A DNA stretch of 64,000 bases from Opitutaceae bacterium. GTDB lineage: Bacteria; Verrucomicrobiota; Verrucomicrobiia; Opitutales; Opitutaceae. The stretch's first letter is position 1. Each line of letters opens with the position of its first letter. The stretch lies in assembly GCA_027482185.1 (NCBI GenBank), contig JAIXWF010000019.1, positions 124,001 to 188,000 on the forward strand, given 5' to 3'. The notes below the pieces were generated by a model that saw nothing but the letters and a program-made list of their open reading frames with translations, searched no databases and was not told the DNA's origin. The position numbers and the translations under genes are program-made. This document shows, one piece after another, positions 44,734 to 52,805 of this stretch.

Positions 44734-45221
44734 GTCCCATGCCTGCGCCCGCCCCGCGTTATCTCGCCCTCGTCGGGTTCCTCGCCGTCACCTTTGCCGC
44801 CGGCGCCATCGGTTCGGCCGCGACGTTTCCCGCGGTCAAGGAATGGTACCCGACATTGGTCAAACCCTCGTGGACGCCACCCAACTGGCTTTTCGGGCCC
44901 GCCTGGACCACGCTCTACGTGCTCATGTCCGTCGCCGCCTGGCGTGTGTGGCGCCGGGCCGACGCCGCCGGAGCACGGTTTGTCCTCCAACTCTACGCCG
45001 CGCAAATCGTGCTCAACGCCCTCTGGTCGGTGCTGTTTTTCAAGCTGCGCCAGCCCCTGCTCGGCCTGATCGAGATTCTGCTGCTCTGGGCTTTGCTCGC
45101 GGTGATGCTGGTTCGCTTCTGGCGCGCCGAACGGCTCGCCGGCCTCCTCTGGGCGCCGTACCTCGGCTGGGTCACCTTCGCGACCTGCCTCAACGCCGCG
45201 ATCGTCTGGCTCAACCGCTGA
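44730..45221 (+). CDS. TspO/MBR family protein
   Basis: A 163-residue five-helix membrane protein of the TspO/peripheral benzodiazepine receptor family, which binds porphyrins and related ligands. The characteristic PAVKEWYPTLVKPSWTPPNWLFGPAWTTLYVLMSVAAW segment (loop 1 W-Y-x-x-L-x-K-P-x-W-x-P-P) is intact, as are the WSVLFF and LLWAPYLGWVTFATCLNAAIVWLN helices. In bacteria it is linked to tetrapyrrole or stress signalling. The start ATG at 44730 overlaps the TGA of the hydrolase gene. Confidence 0.93.
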   Translation: MSPMPAPAPRYLALVGFLAVTFAAGAIGSAATFPAVKEWYPTLVKPSWTPPNWLFGPAWTTLYVLMSVAAWRVWRRADAAGARFVLQLYAAQIVLNALWSVLFFKLRQPLLGLIEILLLWALLAVMLVRFWRAERLAGLLWAPYLGWVTFATCLNAAIVWLNR

Positions 45222-45282
45222 CGCCGCGGCGTCCACGCAGCGCCCGCTTGCCGCGGAGCGTGCCGGCACCTTGGCTGAACCG

Positions 45283-46374
45283 ATGACTTCCGCGTTCCCT
45301 TCCGTCACCGGCAACGTCGTCCGCTGGGGCATCATCGGCTGCGGCGATGTCACCGAGGTGAAGAGCGGTCCCGGTTTCCAAAAAGCCGACGGCTCGCGGC
45401 TTGTCGCGGTCATGCGCCGCGACGCCGGCAAAGCCGCCGACTACGCCCGCCGCCACGGCGTGCCGCGCTGGTACAGCGACGCCCGCGCCCTCGTGGCCGA
45501 TCCGGAAGTCGACGCGGTCTACGTCGCCACACCGCCCGGCGCGCACCTCGACGGCGCACTCCTTGCCGCCGCGGCGGGCAAACCCTGCTACGTGGAGAAA
45601 CCGATGGCGCGCAGCACCGCCGAATGCGACGCGATGCTCGCCGCCTTCGCCGCCGCGCAGCGGCCGCTCTTCGTCGCCTACTACCGGCGCGCGCTGCCGC
45701 GCTTCGTCCACGCTCGCGCGCTGCTCGACTCCGGCCGCATCGGCGCCCTGACCGGACTGCAATGCCGCTTCGCGTCGCCCGGCCACGGCGGCGTCGGCAC
45801 GCTGCCCGGGCAAGCCGCCCCGGATCTTTCGTGGCGCTTCCGCGCGGCCGACTCCGGCGGCGGCCTGCTGCTCGACGTCGGCGCCCACGCCATCGACCTG
45901 CTCGATTTCTTCGGCGGACCGTTGCAGGACGTCGCCGGCCACGCCGCCCGGCTCGTCACTCCCGGCGACACCGAGGATGCGGTCGCGTTTTCGTTCCGCA
46001 CCGCCGGCGGCGCACCCGGGACGGCGAGTTTCAATTTCGCCTCCGCCCAGAAGGCCGACCTGCTCGAACTCGAAGGCACGCTCGGCCGGATCTCGCTTTC
46101 CGTCTTCGGCCACGAGCCCGTCCGCCTCGAAACCGCCGCCGGCACCGAGACGTTTCCCTTCGCGCCGCCGGCGCATATCGCGCAGCCGTTGATCCAGGCG
46201 GTGGTCGACGCCCTGCTCGGCCGCGCCCCCTGCCCCAGCACCGGCGCCAGCGCCCGCCGCACGAGTGCCGTGATCGACCGCGTGCTCGCCGCCTACTACG
46301 GCGGCCGCGATGACGCGTTCTGGGATCGGCCCGCGACTTGGCCGGGCCGGCAGCGCACGGTTGACGGCGTTTAA
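45283..46374 (+). CDS. Gfo/Idh/MocA oxidoreductase C
   Basis: A 363-residue cytoplasmic oxidoreductase without a signal. VRWGIIGCGDVTEVKSGPGF at the N-terminus is the NAD(P)-binding loop, with signature PCYVEKPMARSTAECD and a C-terminal domain DSGGGLLLDVGAHAIDLLDF (with the catalytic-site G-x-H-x-x-D). An in-frame TTG at 45271 could start four codons earlier. It is on the same strand as the SDR gene that follows 24 bp later; the -35 of that gene's candidate promoter lies inside this gene's last codons. Confidence 0.85.
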   Translation: MTSAFPSVTGNVVRWGIIGCGDVTEVKSGPGFQKADGSRLVAVMRRDAGKAADYARRHGVPRWYSDARALVADPEVDAVYVATPPGAHLDGALLAAAAGKPCYVEKPMARSTAECDAMLAAFAAAQRPLFVAYYRRALPRFVHARALLDSGRIGALTGLQCRFASPGHGGVGTLPGQAAPDLSWRFRAADSGGGLLLDVGAHAIDLLDFFGGPLQDVAGHAARLVTPGDTEDAVAFSFRTAGGAPGTASFNFASAQKADLLELEGTLGRISLSVFGHEPVRLETAAGTETFPFAPPAHIAQPLIQAVVDALLGRAPCPSTGASARRTSAVIDRVLAAYYGGRDDAFWDRPATWPGRQRTVDGV

Positions 46375-46389
46375 TATTCATAAATAACC
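46361..46389 (+). promoter_or_regulatory. Candidate promoter of the first SDR gene
   Basis: TTGACG (46361-46366), 17 bp, ATAACC (46384-46389), then 9 bp to the ATG at 46399. The spacer is unusually AT-rich (TTTAATATTCATAAATAA) against a very GC-rich background. Confidence 0.5.
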
Positions 46390-46398
46390 CGCAGTGCC

Positions 46399-47172
46399 AT
46401 GAGCAAACTCCGCGGTTCCCGCGCCCTCGTCACCGCCGGCGCCCAAGGCATCGGCCTCGCCATCAGCCGCCGCCTGCTGCACGCCGGCTGCGATCTCGTC
46501 GTCCACTACCGCAGCAGCCGCGACGGCGCCCGCGAACTCGAGGCCGTCGCCGCCGCCGCGGGCCGCCGTTTCCTCGCGATTTCCGCCGATCTCACGTCGA
46601 CAGAGGAGTGCGAACGCCTCGTGCGCGAGGCCGTGGCGTTCCTCGGCGGCCTGGACGTTTTGATCAACAACGCCGGTTCGCTCATCGCGCGCCGCTCGCT
46701 CGCCGAGGCCGACGACGACTTCTGGGCCGAGACGATGTCGCTCAATCTCGGAAGCCTCCGCCGCGTCACGCGCGCCGCGGTGCCGCACCTCGCCGCCTCC
46801 GTGCCGGCGCGCGGCGGCGCCAGCATCGTGAACCTCGCCTCCCTCGCCGGCCGCAAGGGCGGCCACGCCGGCTCGCTCGCCTACTCCACCGCCAAGGGCG
46901 CCGTCCTCACCTTCACCCGCGCCCTCGCCAACGAGCTTGGCCCGCAGGGCATCCGCGTCAACGCCCTCGCCCCCGGCCTCATCCTCGGCACCAGTTTCCA
47001 CAACACCCACACCACGCCCGAATCGGCCCGCGCCACGGTCGCCGGTATCCCGCTCGGACGCGCGGGCAACGCCGACGATGTCGCCCGCGCCGTGGAGTTT
47101 CTCGCCGGCGAGTACGACGGCTTCATCACCGGCGCGACGCTGGACATCAACGGCGGCGTGTACGCCGCCTGA
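46399..47172 (+). CDS. Short-chain dehydrogenase/reductase 1
   Basis: A 257-residue classical SDR. TAGAQGIGLAIS is the cofactor loop (G-x-x-x-G-x-G), NNAG follows in DVLINNAGSLI, and the catalytic Tyr162-x-x-x-Lys166 is in AYSTAK. GGVYAA ends the protein. It resembles 3-oxoacyl-ACP reductases and 3-hydroxy sugar dehydrogenases; specificity unknown. Its own AT-rich candidate promoter lies just upstream; the next genes follow in the same direction. Confidence 0.9.
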   Translation: MSKLRGSRALVTAGAQGIGLAISRRLLHAGCDLVVHYRSSRDGARELEAVAAAAGRRFLAISADLTSTEECERLVREAVAFLGGLDVLINNAGSLIARRSLAEADDDFWAETMSLNLGSLRRVTRAAVPHLAASVPARGGASIVNLASLAGRKGGHAGSLAYSTAKGAVLTFTRALANELGPQGIRVNALAPGLILGTSFHNTHTTPESARATVAGIPLGRAGNADDVARAVEFLAGEYDGFITGATLDINGGVYAA

Positions 47173-47197
47173 GCCTGTCCGCGCCCGCGCCGCGATA

Positions 47198-47227
47198 TTG
47201 TCAGCCGGCCCGACTTCGGTTTTGCAT
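47198..47227 (+). promoter_or_regulatory. Candidate promoter of the Lys-rich secreted protein gene
   Basis: TTGTCA (47198-47203), 18-bp spacer, TTGCAT (47222-47227), then 8 bp to the ATG at 47236. Confidence 0.4.
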
Positions 47228-47235
47228 CCGGGGCG

Positions 47236-47574
47236 ATGAACCCCCGCTTGCTTGCCCTCCTCCTCGGCCTCGGCGCCCTCGTGGCGCGGGCCGAGCAACC
47301 GAAAGAATACCAGGTCACCGGTCCCGTGCTGGCGTTGACCGATGGCGTCATCACCGTCGACAAGGGCGGTGAGAAATGGGAAATCGGCCGCTCGGCCGCC
47401 ACCAAGGTCGACGGCAAACTCGCCGTCGGCAGCCGCGTCACGGTTTACTACCGCATGGGCGCGACGGCCGTCGACGTAAAGGACGCCGGCGCGGCCAAGA
47501 CCGACAAGGCGGACAAGGCGACCGAGAAGGCCCAGAAGGCCGCCGACAAGGCCGACAAGAAGGCCAAGTCTTGA
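47236..47574 (+). CDS. Small secreted hypothetical protein with Lys-rich tail
   Basis: A 112-residue exported protein: signal peptide MNPRLLALLLGLGALVARA, a short beta-rich domain (QVTGPVLALTDGVITVDKGGEKWEIGRSAATKVDGK ... GSRVTVYYRMGATAVDV) recalling DUF5666-type OB-like folds, then ~35 residues of Lys/Ala/Asp repeats (KTDKADKATEKAQKAADKAD). The tail is probably an extended coiled or disordered segment. No family can be claimed. Its TGA overlaps the TTG start of the next SDR gene (TTGA, 47571-47574). Confidence 0.65.
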   Translation: MNPRLLALLLGLGALVARAEQPKEYQVTGPVLALTDGVITVDKGGEKWEIGRSAATKVDGKLAVGSRVTVYYRMGATAVDVKDAGAAKTDKADKATEKAQKAADKADKKAKS

Positions 47575-48386
47575 GCCGCGCGCGCTTCGCCGGCCGGACG
47601 GTCTGGATCACCGGAGCATCGTCCGGCATCGGCGAAGCCCTCGCCCTCGCGTTCGCCGCCGAGGGCGCGCGGCTCGTGCTCTCCAGCCGCCGCCGCGAGG
47701 AACTCGAGCGCGTGCGCGCCGCCTGCGCCCGGCCCGATGAACACCTCGTCGTGCCGCTGGATGTCACCCGGATCGACGCGTTTCCCGCCGTCGTCGCGGA
47801 CGTGCTCGCCCGCAGCGGCGCGATCGACGTGCTCGTGAACAACGCCGGCACCAGCCAGCGCGGGCTCGCGCTCGAAACCTCGGCCGAGGTCGAGCGCGCC
47901 CTGATGGAAGTGAACTATTTCGCCCCGGTTGCGCTGGCCAAGGCCGTGCTGCCTTCGATGCGCGCGCGCCGGAGCGGCACCGTCGTCGTCGTCAGCAGCG
48001 TCATGGGCTATCTCGGCACGCCCGGCCGCTCGACCTACGCCGCCGCCAAACACGCGCTGCACGGCTACTTCGATTCGCTCCGCGCCGAGCTCTGGCGGGA
48101 CGACGTGCGCATCTTGCTCGCCTGCCCCGGCTACGTCCGCACCGCCGTCGCGCAGAACGCCCTCGGTCCACGCGGCGAAAAGAACGCCCGCGCCGACTCC
48201 GCCTCCCGCCGCGGCATCGCCCCCGAACGCTGCGCCGCGGCCATCCTCGACGGCGTCGCCGCCGGCCGGGAGGAAATCCACGTCGGCGGCCGCGAGGTCT
48301 ACGGCATCTATTTGAAGCGTCTCCTGCCGGGTCTGCTCTCCCGGATCGTCCGGAAGATGAAATTTTCCGTGACGCCTTCGTCCTGA
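47571..48386 (+). CDS. Short-chain dehydrogenase/reductase 2 (DHRS7-like)
   Basis: A 271-residue SDR with cofactor loop ITGASSGIGEALALAFAAEG, NNAG (DVLVNNAGTSQRG), and catalytic Tyr156-x-x-x-Lys160 (YAAAK). The C-terminus, with a basic, hydrophobic end (GIYLKRLLPGLLSRIVRKMK), is as in DHRS7/membrane-associated SDRs, and a membrane-surface location is likely. The only plausible start is TTG at 47571, overlapping the preceding stop by 4 bp; the next ATG lies more than 100 codons inside. Substrate unknown. Confidence 0.88.
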   Translation: MSRARFAGRTVWITGASSGIGEALALAFAAEGARLVLSSRRREELERVRAACARPDEHLVVPLDVTRIDAFPAVVADVLARSGAIDVLVNNAGTSQRGLALETSAEVERALMEVNYFAPVALAKAVLPSMRARRSGTVVVVSSVMGYLGTPGRSTYAAAKHALHGYFDSLRAELWRDDVRILLACPGYVRTAVAQNALGPRGEKNARADSASRRGIAPERCAAAILDGVAAGREEIHVGGREVYGIYLKRLLPGLLSRIVRKMKFSVTPSS

Positions 48387-48423
48387 ACGACCAACCGCGG
48401 CCCCTGCGCCGCGCCCCGCCGGT

Positions 48424-48439
48424 TACCTCCTAGGTGGTA
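48424..48439. promoter_or_regulatory. 16-bp near-perfect palindrome upstream of the TonB receptor gene
   Basis: TACCTCCT/AGGTGGTA has one mismatched pair in 8 and lies 66 bp before the ATG at 48505. It could be an operator for a dimeric regulator; no regulator is identified. Confidence 0.4.
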
Positions 48440-48504
48440 TGGCCGCGGCATGCGCCGTGCGTTATGCTGCGCGCGGCATTGTCCGCCACCGCTTCCCGAC
48501 CACC

Positions 48505-51465
48505 ATGACCGTCTCCGCCGTTTCCCGTTTTTCGTCCGCGCTTCGCCGCGCCGCTTTCGTCGCGATCGTCGCCTTCGCCGGCCCCTCGCTCGCCCTCGCC
48601 CAGTCCGGCACCGTCGCAGGTCGCGTGCTCGACGCCGGCACCAAGTCCGCCCTCCGCGGCGCCGCCGTCACGGTGGCGGGTTCCGATGTCCACGCGGCCA
48701 CCGGTCCCGACGGCGAGTACTCGCTTACGCTGCCCGCCGGCGCCCACCAAGTCACGGTCGACTACCTCGGCCTCGCGCCGAAAACCGCCGCCGTCACCGT
48801 CGCCGCCGGCGCAGCCGCCCGGCTCGATTTCCTCCTCGGCGACACCACCGTCACGCTCGCCGCCGTCACCGTCGAAGCCTCCCGCACCGGCCAGGCCCGC
48901 GCCCTCAACCAGCAGCGCACGGCCCAGAATCTCACCAACGTCATCTCGGCCGATTTCTCCGGCCAATTCCCCGACAAAACCATCGCCGACGCCGTCAAAC
49001 GCATGCCCGGCGTCACCGTCGAGACCGACCGCGACACCGGCGGCGTCGAGGGCCGCTACGTCACCGTCCGCGGCATGAGCGCCGACTTCAACGCCGTCAC
49101 CATCGACGGCGTCCGCGTCAACGTCACCGACTTCGACGGCATCACCCGCCGCGTGCCCCTCGACGTCGTCTCCTCCGATGTCGCCGACCAGATCGAGGTC
49201 ACCAAGGCCCTGCGCCCCGACCAGGACGCCGACTCCATCGGCGGCGCGGTCAACATCCGCACCCGCAGCGCCTTCTCGCGCAACGAGCGCACCGCCTCCT
49301 TCAAAGCCGCCGTCACCTACGCCGCGATGCTCGACGACTACACCGCCGGCTACCCGTACGACAATCCCGGGTACGAGGCCGCCGCCACCTACTCGGATCT
49401 GTTCGGGCCCGACCGCACGTTCGGCTTCTCCCTCGCCGCCAACTGGCGCGACCGCGCCTTCGTGAAGCAGCGCAACAGCACCACCGGCTGGAACAACACC
49501 GCCGGCTACCGCGCCGGCACGGCAACCACCCCGTCGCCCCTGAGCGGCTACGTGATGGACTCGTTTGTCCTGCAGCACTTCCACGACGACCTCAAGAGCC
49601 ACGGCTTCAACGGCTCGCTCGAATGGCGGCCGATGGATGCCCACAAGCTCCGCCTCTCCGCCGGCACCAACGTCCGCCAGACCAACCGCGGCCGCCAGCG
49701 CCAAGTCCTCTTCTTCCCCCTCGGCCGCGCCAGCGACAATTCCATCCCGGTCACCGTCGCGCCCACGCTCGTCGGCGACACCTACGCAACCGTTTCCTCC
49801 TCCGGCAACACCGTCCGCCGCGAGGTCCGCGACTTCGAGGAACTGCAGCAGACCTCCACCGTCGCCCTCGACGGCGAGTCCCGCCTCGGCGCGTTCACGG
49901 TGAACTACCTCGTCGGCTACAATTTCGCGAAGTGGGACGGCGGCGCCGACAGCGCCCTCACCGCTTCCTTCCAGAACGCCGGCTTCGTCACCAGCTACGC
50001 CCTCACCCCCGGCAACGCGCAATTCCCTGTCGTCGGCGCCGTCCAGACCACGACCGGCCGCGACCGCAACGACCCCGGCATCGCCGGCGTCCACACGCTG
50101 CGCACCCTCAACCTCGGCACCCGTTTCTACGACGACGACGAACTCAACGCCGCCCTCGATGTGCGTCGCGATGCCGAGCTCGCCGGTTGGACCGGCTTCG
50201 TGAAGGCCGGCGCCAAGGTCCGCTCCCGCACCCGCGATCTCGACCAGACCACCGTCGACTACAACCAGAACGCCAACTGGTCCCTCGCCGGCTACAACGG
50301 CCAACCCGACATCCCCAACCTCATCGCCGGTTACCGAGCCGAGCGCACCGTCGGCGGCCGCTACGACTACGGCTACTTCCTCGACCCGTCCGTCGTGCGC
50401 AACGCCGCCCGCACCCTCATCTCCCGCGGCCTCGTGACCCCGCTGGCGACCAACGCCTTCAACAGTCTCTACAACGACTACTCCGCCCGCGAGGACGTCA
50501 CCGCCGGCTACGCCATGGCCCAGCTCTCCCGCCGCCGGCTCACCCTGCTCGCCGGTATCCGGGTTGAAAATACCGAGACCAAGTTCGAGACCTACCGCGT
50601 CACCGACGGCGTCCCCGCCGCCATCGCCCCGCGCCGCTCCCGCACCGACTGGCTGCCCGGCCTCCACGCGCGCTACGACGTCGCGGCCAAGACCGTGCTC
50701 CGCGCCGCCTACACCGAGACGCTGGCCCGCCCGACTTTCAACCAGCTCAATCCCCGCGAGACCCGCTCGACCACGTCGGACACGATCAGCCGCGGCAACA
50801 TCGACCTGAAGCCCGTATTCTCCCGCAACTACGACCTCGCGGTCGAACGCTACCTCGGCGGCGACGGCTACGTCTCGGCCGGCTTCTTCCACAAGGATTA
50901 CAAGCGGAACATCTACCGCTCGACGCAGAACGCGATCTTCGAGGGCGAACTCAACCGCATCACCCAGCCGCGCAACGCCGTCGGCGGCAACGTCACGGGC
51001 ATCGAGCTCGCGTTCGACCAACGCCTGACCTTCCTCCCCGCGCCGTTCGACGGCTTCGGCCTCACGCTCAACTACACGCACACGGATTCCGAGCTCGACG
51101 CCGGCCTGCCCGCGCTCGCCGGGAAGAAACTGCCGCTGTTCGACCAGGTCGGCGACTCCTTCAACGCCAGCCTCCGCTACGAGCGCGGCCGTTTTCGCAG
51201 CCGGCTCTCCCTCCATCACCGCAGCGACACGCTCTTCGATCTGGCGACCGACGCCGCCCTCGCCGTCGGCCGTTTCGAGGCCCCGAGCACGACGCTCGAC
51301 TTCACCGCCAGCTACAAACTCGGCCGCGGCTGGAGCGTCTACGTCGAGTTCGCCAACCTCACCGACGAACCGAGCTGGGGTTACAACGGCGACAAGAACA
51401 TCCGCCTCGACTACAACGAATACTCCGATTGGACCGGCGTCATCGGCGTCCGCTGGAACCTCTGA
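48505..51465 (+). CDS. TonB-dependent receptor with N-terminal carboxypeptidase-regulatory-like domain
   Basis: A 986-residue outer-membrane transporter. Signal peptide (MTVSAVSRFSSALRRAAFVAIVAFAG...ALAQ), then a beta-sandwich CarboxypepD_reg-like domain (SGTVAGRVLDAGTKSALRGAAVTVAGS), a TonB-interacting segment, a plug (FPDKTIADAVKRMPGVTVET, IGGAVNIRTRS) and a beta barrel ending GVIGVRWNL. The plug and barrel resemble the large-substrate receptors of glycan-degrading bacteria (TIGR01782-type). Probably energised uptake of oligosaccharide or siderophore; ligand unknown. The ATG at 48505 is chosen because it opens the signal peptide. A strong hairpin follows the stop. Confidence 0.93.
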   Translation: MTVSAVSRFSSALRRAAFVAIVAFAGPSLALAQSGTVAGRVLDAGTKSALRGAAVTVAGSDVHAATGPDGEYSLTLPAGAHQVTVDYLGLAPKTAAVTVAAGAAARLDFLLGDTTVTLAAVTVEASRTGQARALNQQRTAQNLTNVISADFSGQFPDKTIADAVKRMPGVTVETDRDTGGVEGRYVTVRGMSADFNAVTIDGVRVNVTDFDGITRRVPLDVVSSDVADQIEVTKALRPDQDADSIGGAVNIRTRSAFSRNERTASFKAAVTYAAMLDDYTAGYPYDNPGYEAAATYSDLFGPDRTFGFSLAANWRDRAFVKQRNSTTGWNNTAGYRAGTATTPSPLSGYVMDSFVLQHFHDDLKSHGFNGSLEWRPMDAHKLRLSAGTNVRQTNRGRQRQVLFFPLGRASDNSIPVTVAPTLVGDTYATVSSSGNTVRREVRDFEELQQTSTVALDGESRLGAFTVNYLVGYNFAKWDGGADSALTASFQNAGFVTSYALTPGNAQFPVVGAVQTTTGRDRNDPGIAGVHTLRTLNLGTRFYDDDELNAALDVRRDAELAGWTGFVKAGAKVRSRTRDLDQTTVDYNQNANWSLAGYNGQPDIPNLIAGYRAERTVGGRYDYGYFLDPSVVRNAARTLISRGLVTPLATNAFNSLYNDYSAREDVTAGYAMAQLSRRRLTLLAGIRVENTETKFETYRVTDGVPAAIAPRRSRTDWLPGLHARYDVAAKTVLRAAYTETLARPTFNQLNPRETRSTTSDTISRGNIDLKPVFSRNYDLAVERYLGGDGYVSAGFFHKDYKRNIYRSTQNAIFEGELNRITQPRNAVGGNVTGIELAFDQRLTFLPAPFDGFGLTLNYTHTDSELDAGLPALAGKKLPLFDQVGDSFNASLRYERGRFRSRLSLHHRSDTLFDLATDAALAVGRFEAPSTTLDFTASYKLGRGWSVYVEFANLTDEPSWGYNGDKNIRLDYNEYSDWTGVIGVRWNL

Positions 51466-51490
51466 GCGCGCGGCGCAAGGCGCCGCGCGC
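51466..51490 (+). terminator. Strong GC hairpin directly after the TonB receptor gene
   Basis: GCGCGCGGCGC (51466-51476), loop AAG, GCGCCGCGCGC (51480-51490): 11 perfect pairs immediately after TGA. Same AAG loop as the hairpin after the NTF2-like gene. No T-tract. Confidence 0.6.
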
Positions 51491-51575
51491 GGTTGAAAGG
51501 TGAAAGTTCCAAGTTGAAAGACGGGAGTCGCCGCCGGACTCCGAGGAGCGGTTTCGTTCTTTCAACTTTCAACCG
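51491..51575. repeat. Heptamer-array inverted repeat, junction 6
   Basis: Left arm GGTTGAAAGGTGAAAGTTCC plus AAGTTGAAAG (51491-51520); right arm TCTTTCAACTTTCAACC (51558-51574). The outer 9-10 bp pair well, then the left arm is interrupted by TTCC. Core ~37 bp, with a perfect internal dyad AGTCGCC/GGACT-like element. Lies between the convergent TonB receptor and LuxR genes. Confidence 0.75.
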
Positions 51576-51580
51576 CCGGC

Positions 51581-51599
51581 CGGACCGCTGCGCGGTCCG
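51581..51599 (-). terminator. Hairpin at the 3' end of the LuxR gene
   Basis: CGGACCG (51581-51587), loop CTGCG, CGGTCCG (51593-51599): perfect 7-bp stem 5 bp beyond the minus-strand stop of the LuxR gene, with no T-tract. Confidence 0.4.
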
Positions 51600-51604
51600 T
51601 CCGG

Positions 51605-52744
51605 CTACCGCAGCAGCGCCATCAGCCGCGCGCGGCTCGGCACGTTGAGTTTCGCGAAGACCGACGTCGCCTGTTTCTTGATCGTGAGCAGGCTCTTCTT
51701 GAGCCGGCGCGCGATCTCGAGGTTGGAATTGCCCTCGCAGATCAGCAGCGCGATCTCGCGTTCGCTCGGGCTGAGCGCCCAGAGCAGGCGTTGGCGTTCG
51801 GGATTCGCCCGCGGGTCGCCGGCCCGCGCCGGCGGTCGTTCCTCCAGGACCACGAGAAATCCCGGCCGCGCCAGCAGACCGGGCGCCGCATTGACGGCCG
51901 ACACGCTCGCGAGCCGCTCCGCCGCGGTCGGATGCGCCAGCCGTTCGAGCCGTTGCGGAAACTTGGGCCGCTCCTTCGCGTTGGCCCGGAGAATCTCGAC
52001 CCGCAGCCGCTCGCACGCCGCGCGCACCGCCGCCGGCACTTCCATGCGGTCGCGGGAAACCAACCCGCGCGCCACCGCCGGTCCGTGGTTCCAGACGGCG
52101 CACTCCTGCACGGCCTGGTGATTCGCAAAGACGGGCTGCAAATCCCAATCGAGCAACAGCAGCCCGATCGGGATGTGCCGGTTGAACTCCTCGAGCACCT
52201 TCCGCCGCAACCGCTCGTGCTGGAGCTTCTGCACGCGGTCGATCGCCGTCTCGATGTGCGGCCGCAGCGCCTGGATGCGCGCCGTTTCCTCGTCCGTGAA
52301 CTCCGGATGCGACGGCGCGCGGTATAGGCTGAACATCGCCTTCACCTCGCTGCCCCGCCAGAAAAGTCCCGACAGGCCCTTGTCCCAGCCCTCCGCCCGG
52401 GCGAAGCGGCGGTAGAATTCCGTCCGGGCAAATTTCGCCTTCGGCCCGACGACGTCGCTGAAACGGTAATACGGCGTCCGCCGGTGCGCCGCGATGTAGG
52501 CCGAGAACGGATTGATCCGGCCGCGTTCCTTGTACCACTCGGCCGCGCGCTCGATCGGCGGATCGGTGAACACGAGCCGCGCCTCGCGCATCTCGAAATG
52601 CCCGAGAAACAACGTCACCCGCACGCAGGGCGAAGCCGCCGCGCGCAGCAAGGGCAGCACCGCCGCCCACAGCTCGTCGACCTCCGTCGCCGCGTGCAGC
52701 GGCAGCAGGAGTTCCTCCGGGCTCGGGGGATGCGATCGGCTCAC
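51605..52744 (-). CDS. LuxR-type transcriptional regulator
   Basis: A ~379-residue regulator. The C-terminal LuxR/FixJ HTH is clear: LSPSEREIALLICEGNSNLEIARRLKKSLLTIKKQATSVFAKLNV, with the recognition helix around TIKKQATSVFAKL. The N-terminal ~300 residues are a mixed alpha/beta sensory domain resembling PAS/GAF-like folds (VFANHQAVQECAVW) with no known ligand motifs. Start uncertain: GTG at 52744 is used; a TTG at 52780 would add 12 residues. It lies 61 bp downstream of the peptide-binding lipoprotein on the same strand, and may regulate that gene or the TonB receptor. Confidence 0.78.
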   Translation of the reverse strand: MSRSHPPSPEELLLPLHAATEVDELWAAVLPLLRAAASPCVRVTLFLGHFEMREARLVFTDPPIERAAEWYKERGRINPFSAYIAAHRRTPYYRFSDVVGPKAKFARTEFYRRFARAEGWDKGLSGLFWRGSEVKAMFSLYRAPSHPEFTDEETARIQALRPHIETAIDRVQKLQHERLRRKVLEEFNRHIPIGLLLLDWDLQPVFANHQAVQECAVWNHGPAVARGLVSRDRMEVPAAVRAACERLRVEILRANAKERPKFPQRLERLAHPTAAERLASVSAVNAAPGLLARPGFLVVLEERPPARAGDPRANPERQRLLWALSPSEREIALLICEGNSNLEIARRLKKSLLTIKKQATSVFAKLNVPSRARLMALLR

Positions 52745-52805
52745 GGCCGCGCAGCATGCGCCGCCGCCCGCCGCCGTCAAACGGCCGCCGCGCCCCGCCC
52801 CGCGT

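Noticed and set aside
48430-51219. A 929-codon minus-strand frame opposite the TonB receptor
   Set aside because: Gly/Val/Asp/Glu/Ala-biased with no domain; the plus strand shows signal peptide, plug and barrel.
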